From positions 806,001 through 870,000 of the forward strand of contig OZ234501.1 in assembly GCA_965153455.1 (NCBI GenBank): a stretch of DNA of 64,000 nt, written 5' to 3'. Positions 11,982 to 21,665 of the stretch are shown here, one piece after another (positions within the stretch are counted from its first letter, which is position 1; every line of letters starts with the position of its first letter). The translations under genes were made by a program, and so were the position numbers. This stretch comes from Sphagnum compactum. Its lineage: Eukaryota > Bryophyta > Sphagnopsida > Sphagnales. The notes below the pieces were generated by a model. The model was not told where the DNA came from and made no database searches. It worked only from the letters and a program-made list of their open reading frames with translations.

Positions 11982-12240
11982 CGGCTACTTTCAACCAAAC
12001 CCGTGCTCTAGTGTAAAAACCACTGTGGGCTACCTCCACAGCGATGTCCCCTACTCGAGCTTGATCAGGTTCGATTCCTACAAGTCTAACCACACCAAAT
12101 CCTAGAAAACGTAGAATCACCGCTCCTATCTGTGGACCATTCTGAACAGTCCAGGAATCAAATCTTCTAACAATCTGCTGCTCTCGGATTTCCTGCGTCA
12201 CTTGCTCTGCAGGGATCTCCTCACCACTAGATGAAGACAT
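11911..12240 (-). CDS. Gypsy-1 leader ORF A, 109 aa, unknown function
   Basis: A complete 109-codon frame from an ATG 66 bp past the primer-binding site to a TAG. The sister element has a frame of exactly the same length ending at the same place (51,948-52,277). About half of the residues match, including MSSSS at the start, VLRFLGFG or near variant, IGDIAVE, H-GFYTRA-VW-KV and the final YLA. That conservation, while gag and pol are full of stops, argues it was a real protein. No transmembrane segment or known catalytic motif is visible. The stop sits in CTT-GCG-TAG, after which conserved coding continues in the +1 frame. Confidence 0.6.
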   Translation of the reverse strand: MSSSSGEEIPAEQVTQEIREQQIVRRFDSWTVQNGPQIGAVILRFLGFGVVRLVGIEPDQARVGDIAVEVAHSGFYTRARVWLKVADGARDWAWTSELQENFYFTSYLA

Positions 12241-12305
12241 GGTCTTTAATTACCATAGTATCTAAGTATACACAGGTTTTACCAAGGTTATACACTCGGA
12301 ACTAC

Positions 12306-12317
12306 GCTCTAATACCA
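12306..12317 (-). other. Gypsy-1 primer-binding site (initiator Met tRNA type)
   Basis: On the minus strand it reads TGGTATTAGAGC. This matches the complement of the plant initiator-Met tRNA 3' end (TGGTATCAGAGC) at 11 of 12 positions. It follows the 5' LTR directly. Confidence 0.85.
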
Positions 12318-13177
12318 AAAAGAGAGGGTTCAGATTCTAACAACACATGTACTCTCCTCTGTAGACCCTGGTGTCCAAGGTTTCCAGATTGATTTCACAC
12401 CTACTGACTCCTTAACCTCTCCAAAACTCGAACTGCCTGCATTCTCCCTCTGATGCACTCCGATTCAAAGGCTGACGGACACGAAACAACATTCCCCACA
12501 ACACTTGCACACTGATGCAATTCAAAGAAACTCTTGTATCTTATTCACAGCCTATGTACATCCCGAAAGCACAAGCATTTTCTGCCATCACAGGCTCACC
12601 AAAAGAAAAAAAAAAAAAAGGTCTGATAGTTCCTCAGTGCCTTGCCTTCTCTCTCTCTCTCTGATTCCTCCCCTCCTTCCTTTTGCAGCAGAGGCTCTAC
12701 TGTTCACCAGACACAACGGAAGATTTCTAGCATAGCTAAGCTCCCCTCTACAGAACTCCTTCTTCTCTCTCTCTTTGATTCTTCTCTTCCGTTTACACAC
12801 TATCTATCCAAAAACAACCTTTTTTTCCCAAAACAGCCTTCCTGATCTTTCTTCAGAACGACGTTCATTGCATCCAGAAGCTTCCCCTCCAAATCGCCTT
12901 GTCTTCTCCCTTACGCTCCCAAACCGCCATTCTCCATAATTGCATCACCGACCCTAGTTATAATTTGGAGCCGCCACTCAGACTCCATACCCATTTAGTG
13001 CAGCCGTCATGCAAATCTCTCACCGCAACATCTCACTCCAGAAACAGCAAAGCTTCCCATGCAAAAGTAAAGAAAAGGCAACTGCCACTCAGAAACAAAA
13101 CGGCTCAATTAACACATAACTTAATTTCCCTGATCAATGGGCGCTCAAAAGTTGGGGTAACCTAATTTCCCATTACA
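12318..13177 (-). repeat. Gypsy-1 5' LTR
   Basis: Starts TGTAATGGG in element orientation and runs to the T-tract before the primer-binding site. It is nearly identical to 5254-6120. Its inner end lacks the GGTTACA seen at the outer end of the 3' LTR. Confidence 0.92.
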
Positions 13178-13181
13178 ATAT

Positions 13182-14654
13182 ATTGCGAAAGGCATTAGAA
13201 TTTGGTTGGAAATATTGCAAAAAGTTGTCAGATGATGGGGTTTCAAATCGATGTAAAATATTACCGAACAAAAATATCAGAATAATGACATTTGCAAATT
13301 GAACCCCGTCATTTCAAAAATATTTATTTTAAATAATGAAAATGATTCTTGTTGTTATTTTAAAAATGAGTTTGACATGTTGTGTTATATCCATCACATT
13401 CATTTTAAATTTTATATCTAAAATTTCATCACACTATATTTTGACAATGTTGATGTATTAATTTGCCCCCAAAAAATTTTGAGCTTAAATTAAAATTACA
13501 ACGGTTCATTCTTTTTCATAAAAAAGGCGAGGGGAACATTATGCATTTCATTTATAATTTGGTGATTATCAATGGTGTATAAAAAAATACTGCACATTTG
13601 ATGTAATTTGTGTAGTTCCTTATTGAATTACGTTTGTATGAAATATGTTTTGCAAATGTCCTTGTATACTCCGATGGAATGCATATGAAATTGCCAAATT
13701 ATGGATTTAAATTCAATTGATGTGAATTTAGAATTGCATTCAGAAAAAAAAAACTTCGATTCACTTGAATTTGAATTAGAATATGTCCAATGAGAGTTTT
13801 TTCAATCCACCTTCATGTACATGATTAGTATCGATATTGTAGCCAAAATTGAATTAAATGTTATGAATCCACTTCTTTAATTTGATATAATATTCAATTA
13901 TAAATTCAAATTATGGGGTTGAATTTCAAATTGATTAGAAAGTATTGATTAGAATAAATTCAAAATGTAGACCGTTTAATTTTGAATTTAAATCTTGGTG
14001 TTCTATTTTTTATTTTATTTTTTCATACAATTAACATTGTTTAATATTTTTTGGAAAAATAAAATAAAATAAATAATTTAAAGGAAACGCACTAAGGGTA
14101 TTTTTTATGTACACAATAAAACAAAACTCATATTGTCATCTCAAACTACTTTAGTATTTAATTTTGTTAGTAGTACAAAAAAAAATCTAAAAAAAAGCCC
14201 ATTTTAAAACATTTGTCACATTCCATTTACAAGTGATTTTTTGTTCAAACTTCAATTTATCACATATGTATGGTCAAGACCTTAAAATAAAGGCCCATTT
14301 GTGAAATGAAAACTACCAAACTTTTGAAATGATTCACTAATCTGGTTTAAATTGTGTGAGACGACATGTGAAGTAACTAATGTAAATTCCATGAAAGTTA
14401 ATAATCATTTTGTTCATGTTTGGAGATACATTTGCATTTTTAACACGTCGTTACATGTATTGTCTTTCATGCAAATATCTTACAAGCCACCATAATATAA
14501 AGAAAAAATGATTTTTTGGGTTGTGTTTTAATATACCACGCAAAAACATTATGAAAATATTTTACAATTTTGACATGGTTTAGGTTCAAAAATGACCTCC
14601 CCTTTTTTTATTTGAAACTCTTGTTTGATGTTCTATCAAATTTGACCCAATTCA
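13182..14654. other. AT-rich DNA, no recognised gene
   Basis: Nothing recognisable on either strand. Very A/T-rich with many short direct repeats of TTGAATT-like words. Confidence 0.5.
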
Positions 14655-15010
14655 AATCATGTTCAAATTTGATTGAAGTGGTTATTTTAAAAACAGGTAA
14701 AATATCATAAAATTGTTCAAATTTGATTGAATTATTTTTTTGAAAAACAAGGAAAATATCACAAAATGATTTAAATTTGATTGAATTGGTTATTTTCAAA
14801 ACAAATAAAATTTCATGAAAATTGTTCAAATTTGATTGAATTGGTTATCTAATATATATATATATCACAATTTTTTGATTTTATTGAATTGGTTATTTTT
14901 AAGGAAATAAAATATCATAAAATTGTTCAAATTTGATTGAATTGGTTTTTAAAAAAACAAAAAAAAGTTCATAAAATTGTAAAAATTTCATTGAATTAGT
15001 TTCTAGAAAT
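14655..15010. repeat. Tandem repeat, about 54-bp unit, 6-7 copies
   Basis: The word GTTCAAATTTGATTGAATTG recurs at about 14,661, 14,715, 14,768, 14,824, 14,922 and later, each followed by GTTATTTT, an A-rich stretch and AAAATATCATAAAATT. The period is 53-56 bp. Copies diverge by point changes; one carries an (AT)n run at 14,852-14,863. Confidence 0.75.
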
Positions 15011-15499
15011 TACAAAAAATTTGTAAAATTATGGACTTGTGCATTTCAAAAAAACTTATCGCCCATAGATGTCAACATCTCGAAAAATCTAAATCCTCCT
15101 TTGTGTTAATTAATGCTTCCACGAAATCCCCCCCTTTCAGTATTTAAATCTTCCTTTGTATTAATTAATGTTTTCACGTAGATCCACCTTGTGCTGATGG
15201 AAAGTGATTGCCCGTAGCTCATTCAACACTTATTACAAATAACCCTCCACCCCTTTTAGAAACTGTGGTGCCCTCCATCCATCCTAAACATGACATTCCC
15301 ATATTTCCATTCAAAGACATATTCCATTTGCAAAAGAAATCGCACAAGATATGAAATGTATAAAAGTGTACGAACATGTAAATCTTTATTGATAATCCCT
15401 CTTGCAGCAACATAAAAAAGAATTATAATAGAAAATGACTACGAGCGAATCTTTGTTCATCAACATTCTCCCCTAGCACAAATCCTTATTCTAAACATG
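15011..15499. other. No recognised gene; small duplication
   Basis: Holds a roughly 75-bp imperfect direct duplication (AAATCCTCCTTTGTGTTAAT near 15,090 and its match near 15,147). Nothing else was identified. Confidence 0.4.
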
Positions 15500-15925
15500 G
15501 TTCGATTTTGCTTTGGTTGCTTTCACTACCTTGGCATCTTGTTCAACCTATTCAAGACCTTTGGTTGCTTTAACTACCTTGGCAATCTGTTCAAGATCCT
15601 AAGCTTTGACTTTTGTGATAAAATCCCCTGGTGGTTGGTAGAACTAACTATTTAAGTGGTGTCTGCATCTTGGTAAAATTCCACGATAATTTTTATTTAG
15701 TCTAACAAGGCTTTTATAGCTTCTTGGGAATGTGGAAAGTTGCTAGGATTCACCTAACTTTTGAATACCCCATAAGCAAGGTAATAAGGTCTCATAATAG
15801 GGAAGGAAAAATCCATTTGCACCTCATGGTAGTTTTGAGGGTCCCTGACTGTTTTAAAAACTTGTCTCTTATACAACTGACCTATCATGGATGGGCTATT
15901 AGTGGAAAGCTCTCTTCCAAAACAT
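15500..15925 (-). pseudogene. Decayed protein-coding remnant, family unknown
   Basis: On the minus strand one frame from about 15,925 to 15,655 reads like protein (for example IGQLYKRQVFKTVRDPQNY, FPIMRPYYLAYGVFKS, EAIKALLD, VEFYQDADTT). It is interrupted only by TAG, TAA and TAA codons that CAG/CAA would give by one C-to-T change. The signal then continues in another frame with AQDLEQIAKVVKATK-like repeats down to about 15,500, again broken by TAG at probable Gln positions. Two copies of a KVVKATK-type repeat are visible. I cannot name the family; a Gag-like or plant-specific repeat protein is possible. The signature of stops only at Gln suggests a methylated, silenced copy. Confidence 0.35.
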
Positions 15926-16475
15926 AATTAGGTCGTACAACTATTCATATGTCATTTGTATTAAACTTCTCACCATGCTTATTGGAGATAATAGCCAAAA
16001 TCTATATGAATCCTTATTGTGCAGAAGCAGGTTCCCATTGTGAGGAATTATTGCACACCTTCACCACTAAGATATGCACTCACAATAAAAACCCGGTTGG
16101 AAGTGGAACTACTATGTAGTGTAGTCTAACAAGTAAGGTGGTTCGAGGTAAGTAATGAAATTCACCAAAATCTAATGCGTTGTGTCCAAATTGAAGCTAC
16201 AAAACATCGTGAGGGAATTGTAACTCACCATGATGGAATATTGAGGAGCCGTATGTTGATGTTCCTTCGATGTCATGTTCAATGGTTTGAAACCTTCCAT
16301 TCCGTTCGTCATAACAACTACATACAACATCCTAATCTAACATGCATTGGAGTTGGAAGTTAATATAAAAGGAGCCATGTTTAAACAAATCTCATAATTT
16401 TTTATTTTATGTTTTTGATCAAGGGTTAAGCCTCGGAGCTAGGAGCCACTTGCTTAGTTTGAGGAAAAAAACATA

Positions 16476-16860
16476 CAACTCAACCTCCTCTACTTCCAAC
16501 AAGTGTAACTCCTTTACAGCAAGCCCGATGAGGCTGAAATTTTGTGAGGAGCTTGCACACCTTCCAAACTAAAACTAATTTAAATTTGACGCAAATCCAA
16601 CGGTGGATTTGAGAGAAACAACTAATTGAACAAAAAGTCCAAAGGCTTCACCATGGAAATCATTCCATGAAACCCACTTCAACCCCCTTTACTTGCAACC
16701 CTCGTAGCTTCCTTACAGAAAGCCCGATCAAGCTGAATTTTTGAGAGGGCCTTTAACACCTTCTAAGCTAAAACTGATTCAAATTTGACACAAATCCAAT
16801 AGTGGATTTGAGAGAAACAACTAATTGAACCAAAGTCCAGAGGCTTTGCCACAAGCACTT
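16476..16860 (+). repeat. Copy A internal subrepeats, 199-bp period, 2 copies
   Basis: TGGATTTGAGAGAAACAACT occurs at 16,604 and 16,803, and the preceding AAGCCCGAT and AAACTGATT-like blocks repeat in the same order. They occupy the place where copies B, C and D have unrelated-looking subrepeats of about 190 bp. Confidence 0.7.
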
Positions 16861-17670
16861 GCTACACAAGTTCCTTTCATGCTTAATCCTTACACACACA
16901 CTTCCCATGAGCACCTCTCCACACATAAGAACTAAAACACAATCTTCCTCACACTCATTCTCCTTCCCTCTTCTTTTTTCTTTTCACATACACAAGAAGT
17001 CCTCCCTTTGGCAAGCCTCCATGACCTTCCTTGAGCTTGTTCCCCTTGTCCAATGAAAGCTTCGAAATCCTTTTGCACGAATCAATGGCCTCCTCATCCT
17101 TCAAGGGCCAATGAGAATTTGAGAATGAATTGCCATCCAATTAAAATTAGGATTACAATCTTTGGGCCCAATGAAACACAAGAGATATTCCATCCTCCAA
17201 TCAAAGAGGATGACAATCCTCATGACTAATGCGATTGGAGGATCCAACCTCCCCCTTATCTTGGATATCTTGATGAGGTCTCTTGAGCTTGATCCTTTAT
17301 CTTTTCCGTCCGTTGACCCTCACATCCTACTTCTTCATCCTAATTACTTCAAGTAACTAACTACTAGGATAATTTATCGGTAGTAACAAGGAAGAATCCT
17401 TGAGTTCTTACTTGACTAATTCAATGGTTGAAGTAACATTTTCGTGTAACATTTACTCCTTTGATATTCCCTACCTATTTACTTTACTATGCGCTAATTA
17501 ACTATGTAGTACATAGTAAATTGGAATTACAATTTGCATCACAAAAAACTCTCACATACTTCTAGATCCACCGTTGAATTTAGGGTTTGATGAATCCCTT
17601 AGATCTAGGGTGTTCGAGTTTTCATGAGGTTCCACCGTCACTCCCACACCTTACGCTTACCCTAATTTGT

Positions 17671-17680
17671 TAAATAAAAA
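17671..17680 (+). promoter_or_regulatory. TATA-like box of copy A
   Basis: TAAATAAAAA about 80 bp upstream of the ATG at 17,761. Copies C (39,948) and D have the same string at matching positions. Several CCAAT motifs lie upstream (about 17,110-17,250). The leader ends GATGCAGGTG in A and CATGCAGGTG in C, after a T-rich stretch, which also resembles a 3' splice site. Confidence 0.45.
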
Positions 17681-17760
17681 GGCCTCGACCCTTTTTGAAC
17701 GCAAGTACCACCTTGTTTGTACTACCTTCTTTGTTTTTGTTGATGCAGGTGCAACTAGTC

Positions 17761-18174
17761 ATGGCGGACGATGACGCTACGCCTTCAAATCCTCCAGTCG
17801 CACCCATACAACAAGAAGAGCTTGAAGAAGCACCGCTCGACTTGAATGTTTCTTAACGGCCACGCGAAGAAGAACCGCCCAGGAGAGTGGTGCGCACTCG
17901 AATCGATCGTTTGGTATGGGATCGTCGATTGTCTCCTAACCCACATGCTTTAGTAATTTATTTAGAGTTTGTTCCTACTCGTGGAGCCGCGCCAAAAAGG
18001 TTTGAAAAATGCTAGTGCGAAGATGATGATGTCCGTCTCCATTGTCGAACGTGGGTTCCCGGTGATGGCCATTATCGTTGGCTACGAGGCTCGATCAACC
18101 CACTTCCCCTGGAGCATCGAGCCGAGTACCTCGCTCGCACCATTCGCCACATCCTAGATTTTTTACAACTGTGA
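17761..18174 (+). pseudogene. Copy A: conserved unknown protein, two in-frame stops
   Basis: A 137-codon frame with no frameshift but two stops: TAA after DLNVS (CAA in C and D) and TAG in FEKC-CEDDD (CAA in D). Otherwise it aligns along its length with the intact frame at 27,075-27,497. The N-terminal third is acidic and Pro-rich, likely disordered (MADDDATPSNPPVAP). The middle has a predicted strand LVIYLEFVP. The conserved C-terminal core is GDGHYRWLRG, INPLP and YLARTIRHILDFLQL. No known family is recognised. It is probably the remains of a protein encoded by the repeat itself. Confidence 0.6.
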
Positions 18175-19165
18175 TCTATCTTTTAAGTTAATTATTCAGT
18201 TGTAATTCACCTAAGGCTACTCAGGCGAAAATGTTAATACTTAAGTTTGATTTGATTCTATTTAAAAGTCTGATAGAAATGAAACTAAATAAAGCTGTAT
18301 TAGGACTACATCCTAAAATCTTACAAGTACATCATTAGTGCTTGAAGATTCTTCTACAGACTAACTTAACCTTGTCATGGCGGAATGATATTGTTAATTA
18401 TGGGCTTGTATTCCCTATATATCAATAAGTCACATCTAATTCTACATCCCCTTTCCCTTCTCTGCAACATAAAAGGGATAATGTACTTTAAAAGGTTTAC
18501 TAGGTGCTTAACTGATTAAGCGCTACATCAACTTAAATAAAGAAGTATTATATGCCTAGAAATATCACAAAAGCTGATTCAACTATTAATAATCACTACT
18601 TGGAAGCTTATAAGCATTCAAATCATTAGTACTAAGGAAAATTACGGAACTAAAGCTTAACTAATTGTTGAGCTATAATCCATGGCTCACACCCATCCTC
18701 AGTGGAACACAAAGTTCAAATTCTAGATTGACAAAAGTTACTAAGAAGTTGTCTTCAATATTGTTTATCGTAATACCCTTGCAGTAGATGACGCGTTCGC
18801 CTACATTAGGTACAATATTGGAAAAGAGTAGGATATAACCTTCACACAAAACTATTTTCTCGAATGTAGGTTCCATACATGTATATGCAATAGAAGAATG
18901 TCATCCTACCGATAGTCTACCTAAATGAGACTAAACCCTAAACCCTATGTTGGTGAAACCACTTGGCGTACATGGACACCTTTTTGTTGTGGTGTTGTGG
19001 AAGAATAAAAATTGGATGAACACACAGTTTGTAATCATGAATCAATATTGACTAATAACAAACCCGGTGAAGGTCAAACACTTTCTTACTTGGAAATATC
19101 ATCCGAGTGTTCATCAAAATCCAGACCAACTACTTCCGATGCTTAGAGATGAAGTAATTTAAAAT

Positions 19166-19300
19166 CATGTTGGTTGTAGCCTCCTTTCATACCGGCTCAG
19201 CATTCTGTGCACCTCCAACTCCCAATTGTTGCCCACTGGGCACGTACGACTGCATCCCTTCACCATAAATAGTTGACTCGGCATGAATTTGCTTTGATGG
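19166..19300 (-). other. Possible exon remnant
   Basis: About 40 minus-strand codons of protein-like composition (HAESTIYGEGMQSYVPSGQ, then QLGVGGAQNAEP) followed directly by GTATGA, a plausible 5' splice donor. The family is unknown. The stretch is short, so it may be chance or a gene fragment carried in a repeat. Confidence 0.2.
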
Positions 19301-21544
19301 AATCATGCACTAACAACCTTCAAAACAAGTCCTTTAGGATGAATGACTCCAAGATCACAATTATTCAAAATACAAATATGATAAACTGCCATGAGTACTT
19401 GTTGTCTCCCCCAACCTTCAACGGTGGGCATGTATAAGTGATTAACCATTTGCCAAAAAATTCTAGCAAATCATTATCCAAAATCTGCATATTGAGTTTT
19501 TGTTACCTTTTTAAAAATGATGGGAGGATTCAATCATATTGTTTCCTAAGTTCCTGTTGAATTTTTAGAAGTAACGTGTGAAAGCCTTGTCATAATGTTT
19601 GCAAGCATTCAAGACACTCAATTAATTCATCGATTGGTAGTATCCTCATTCAAACTACAACCAACTTGTGAGGATGAACTTTGTTTGATTTTAGATTATC
19701 CTTGTAACCTTGTGAGAGATGTTGGCAAATTGTCAAATTGTCCTACCTTCAGCATGACTTACTATACATAAGTAAAATTTGCCAAAAAAGGTCGGGAAAA
19801 CCATTATACAAACATTTGCATCTTGAGTTTCTGTTACATTTTCCAAGAGTAACAAGAAGGCTTGGTCATGACACCGGCTAACACTCAAGATATAGTTGAT
19901 CCGAAAATGAATCATATCTTCATTTAAGCTGTAAGCTTCTTATAGAAAGCTTCATTTCATTTACCTTGTCCCTATACAAACAAGCATTTACACCTTAGGC
20001 GTACAGACCCCTGCATAGAAGGTCAATGCCTCCTCCATGCTTAACACATCCTTTAAGCATGCAACCAACATTTCTTTATTAAATAGACCTCTGTGTCAAA
20101 TCAATAAAAACCTTAGAAGAATGAATGTTTTTTTTCAAAAGACTGCTCGAGTTTGCCAATTAAACTACAAAGTCTTAAGAACTTATAAAACAAACAATCG
20201 ACTATATTTCCAAATTTGGTATAATCTAAAATATTGGAATACAACATTTAAATATCCAACAAATCCCACTGAGATGGCTTGTTCGTTCTTCAAGCGGGCA
20301 ACTTGCCACATAAAGACAAAAGTGAGCCCTTCACATTACATCCAAAAAAAACATAGCAATTGTTCAGCTCTCCTTCCACTCACGTTACCTATTAATCCGC
20401 CAAGTTCCAACTGAATCCCAACATCAACTACAACCCAAACAAATAAACTTCACAATGCAGCAAGAGCTACTCTATTTGTACAAAAGTTGTTGTAGGACAT
20501 TGAAGGCAAAAGTAAGTGGGAAGGAAGTTGGATGCAAAAGTACAAGAAGGATAGTCAAGGTGATAAAGGAAAGGACTAACCTTTGCATATGGGTTAGTCC
20601 CACTAGCATGAAATGCCAAAATGAGAAACTCTTGTGTTAGAATGGGACTTTCGACCCCTTGTCTACCATGAGGGCACCAAACAGCACTGCATTGCAAGAA
20701 AGCATAAGAAAGCATTGACATTCAGGTTGATCACTACTTCTAAAAATTCTCCCTTAATCAGAATGCACTGCACAACAACATTCGCACAGATAAAAAGTTT
20801 GACTAGCAATTATCACACAGTTATGCTTCAAGATTGTCGTTTATGCCGCCACATTGAAAAGGGATTCTTCAAGCCAAAAGGTTAATTATTTTCGGTTCTC
20901 AACCTAGCCCAACCTTATTCAACAAAAGAAGGAGGTGCTTGTGTTTGTGGTTGTTTTCAAAATGTTTTTCCGGATGGAAGCACCTTGTACCATGTGGATC
21001 TTTAACATCTAACACCTATCCACAGTTCCACAACATCATAACCAAAAAAAGGATAAAAATTAGATCTTGGTTCAAAAAAATATCACAGCGGCTTACATTT
21101 CACATGTTTCATATCCTTCCTGGTTCAAGAATTTGGTGGCGATGACCCATGCTTAGTGAACTACTGGTTTACAAAAAAACAATGAATTTAAGATGTGCAT
21201 GGAAACGGGGACTAGAAAGAGATACCTAGATCACAACATACGAAGAATCGACAACTTTGTATAGCTTCCCCCCTAGTTGTGTTTGGTTTAACCCTTGTCA
21301 AACATGGTGTGCCAAGCCACCCTTAGACCATCATATGTTTCCCTACTTCCAACCGTTGATTCCATTTCATGATTCTTCTCGTAATTCTTTGTTCCAACAA
21401 GCATTCTACTTCAATGACCCAAGACTTAGCAAAATAGGTACCAAAAGTTCAAAAATGTAAATCGAAACAACATGTTCATTTCAAAACCGTAAAAAATAAA
21501 ACTTTGCAACACCACCATCCCTCCCACTATTTCGAAAGTTCTAC

Positions 21545-21665
21545 AAACCTTCAGTTTCATCAACTTTTTGAACATGACCATGAAAGTCATCAACAACAAG
21601 CTTTGGCCGATGTCTCTTCTTCTTTGGTTTGAAAGCATCCTCAAAAGCCTGTGTCCGACAAGTGC
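21545..21665 (-). other. Possible exon remnant with a basic motif
   Basis: The minus-strand frame reads NKRRCTCRTQAFEDAF, then KPKKKRHRPKLVVDD and FHGHVQKVDETE, ending before GTTTGT, a possible splice donor. A CAG acceptor-like site lies at its 5' side. The KKKRHRPK-type basic string recalls segments in DEMETER/ROS1-type DNA glycosylases, but the similarity is too short to assign. Confidence 0.2.

Larger units (their letters stand above)
5254..13177 (-). mobile_element. Gypsy-1: full-length, dead Ty3/gypsy retrotransposon
   Basis: A 7.9-kb element with two long terminal repeats of about 865 bp that differ at only a few percent of positions by eye. In element orientation the order is 5' LTR (right), primer-binding site, leader ORFs, gag with three CCHC knuckles, protease, reverse transcriptase, RNase H, integrase, polypurine tract, 3' LTR. 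That domain order is Ty3/gypsy. A 4-bp direct repeat ATAT flanks it (5250-5253, 13178-13181). There is no chromodomain, so it is not a chromovirus; whether it belongs to Athila/Tat or to a lineage of non-seed plants cannot be decided by eye. Six or more nonsense codons, frameshifts and a deletion show it cannot make functional products. It is clearly the same family as the element at 50,973-58,919. Confidence 0.95.
16039..18691 (+). mobile_element. LTR-like unit copy A, 2.65 kb, carrying a protein frame
   Basis: Begins TGTGAGGAATT and ends ATGGCTCACA (terminal inverted repeat TGTGAG/CTCACA). It is flanked by the perfect 5-bp duplication CCCAT (16,034-16,038 and 18,692-18,696). TG...CA ends plus a 5-bp duplication are the integration signature of LTR retrotransposons, but no second LTR or gag/pol is present, so it behaves like a solo LTR. 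Order inside: unique 5' part, two 199-bp subrepeats, a CCAAT-rich promoter-like zone, TATA-like box, a 137-codon frame, AATAAA at 18,288-18,293, and a diverged 3' end. From about 16,900 it aligns with copies C and D; its 5' third is different from theirs. Confidence 0.82.
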
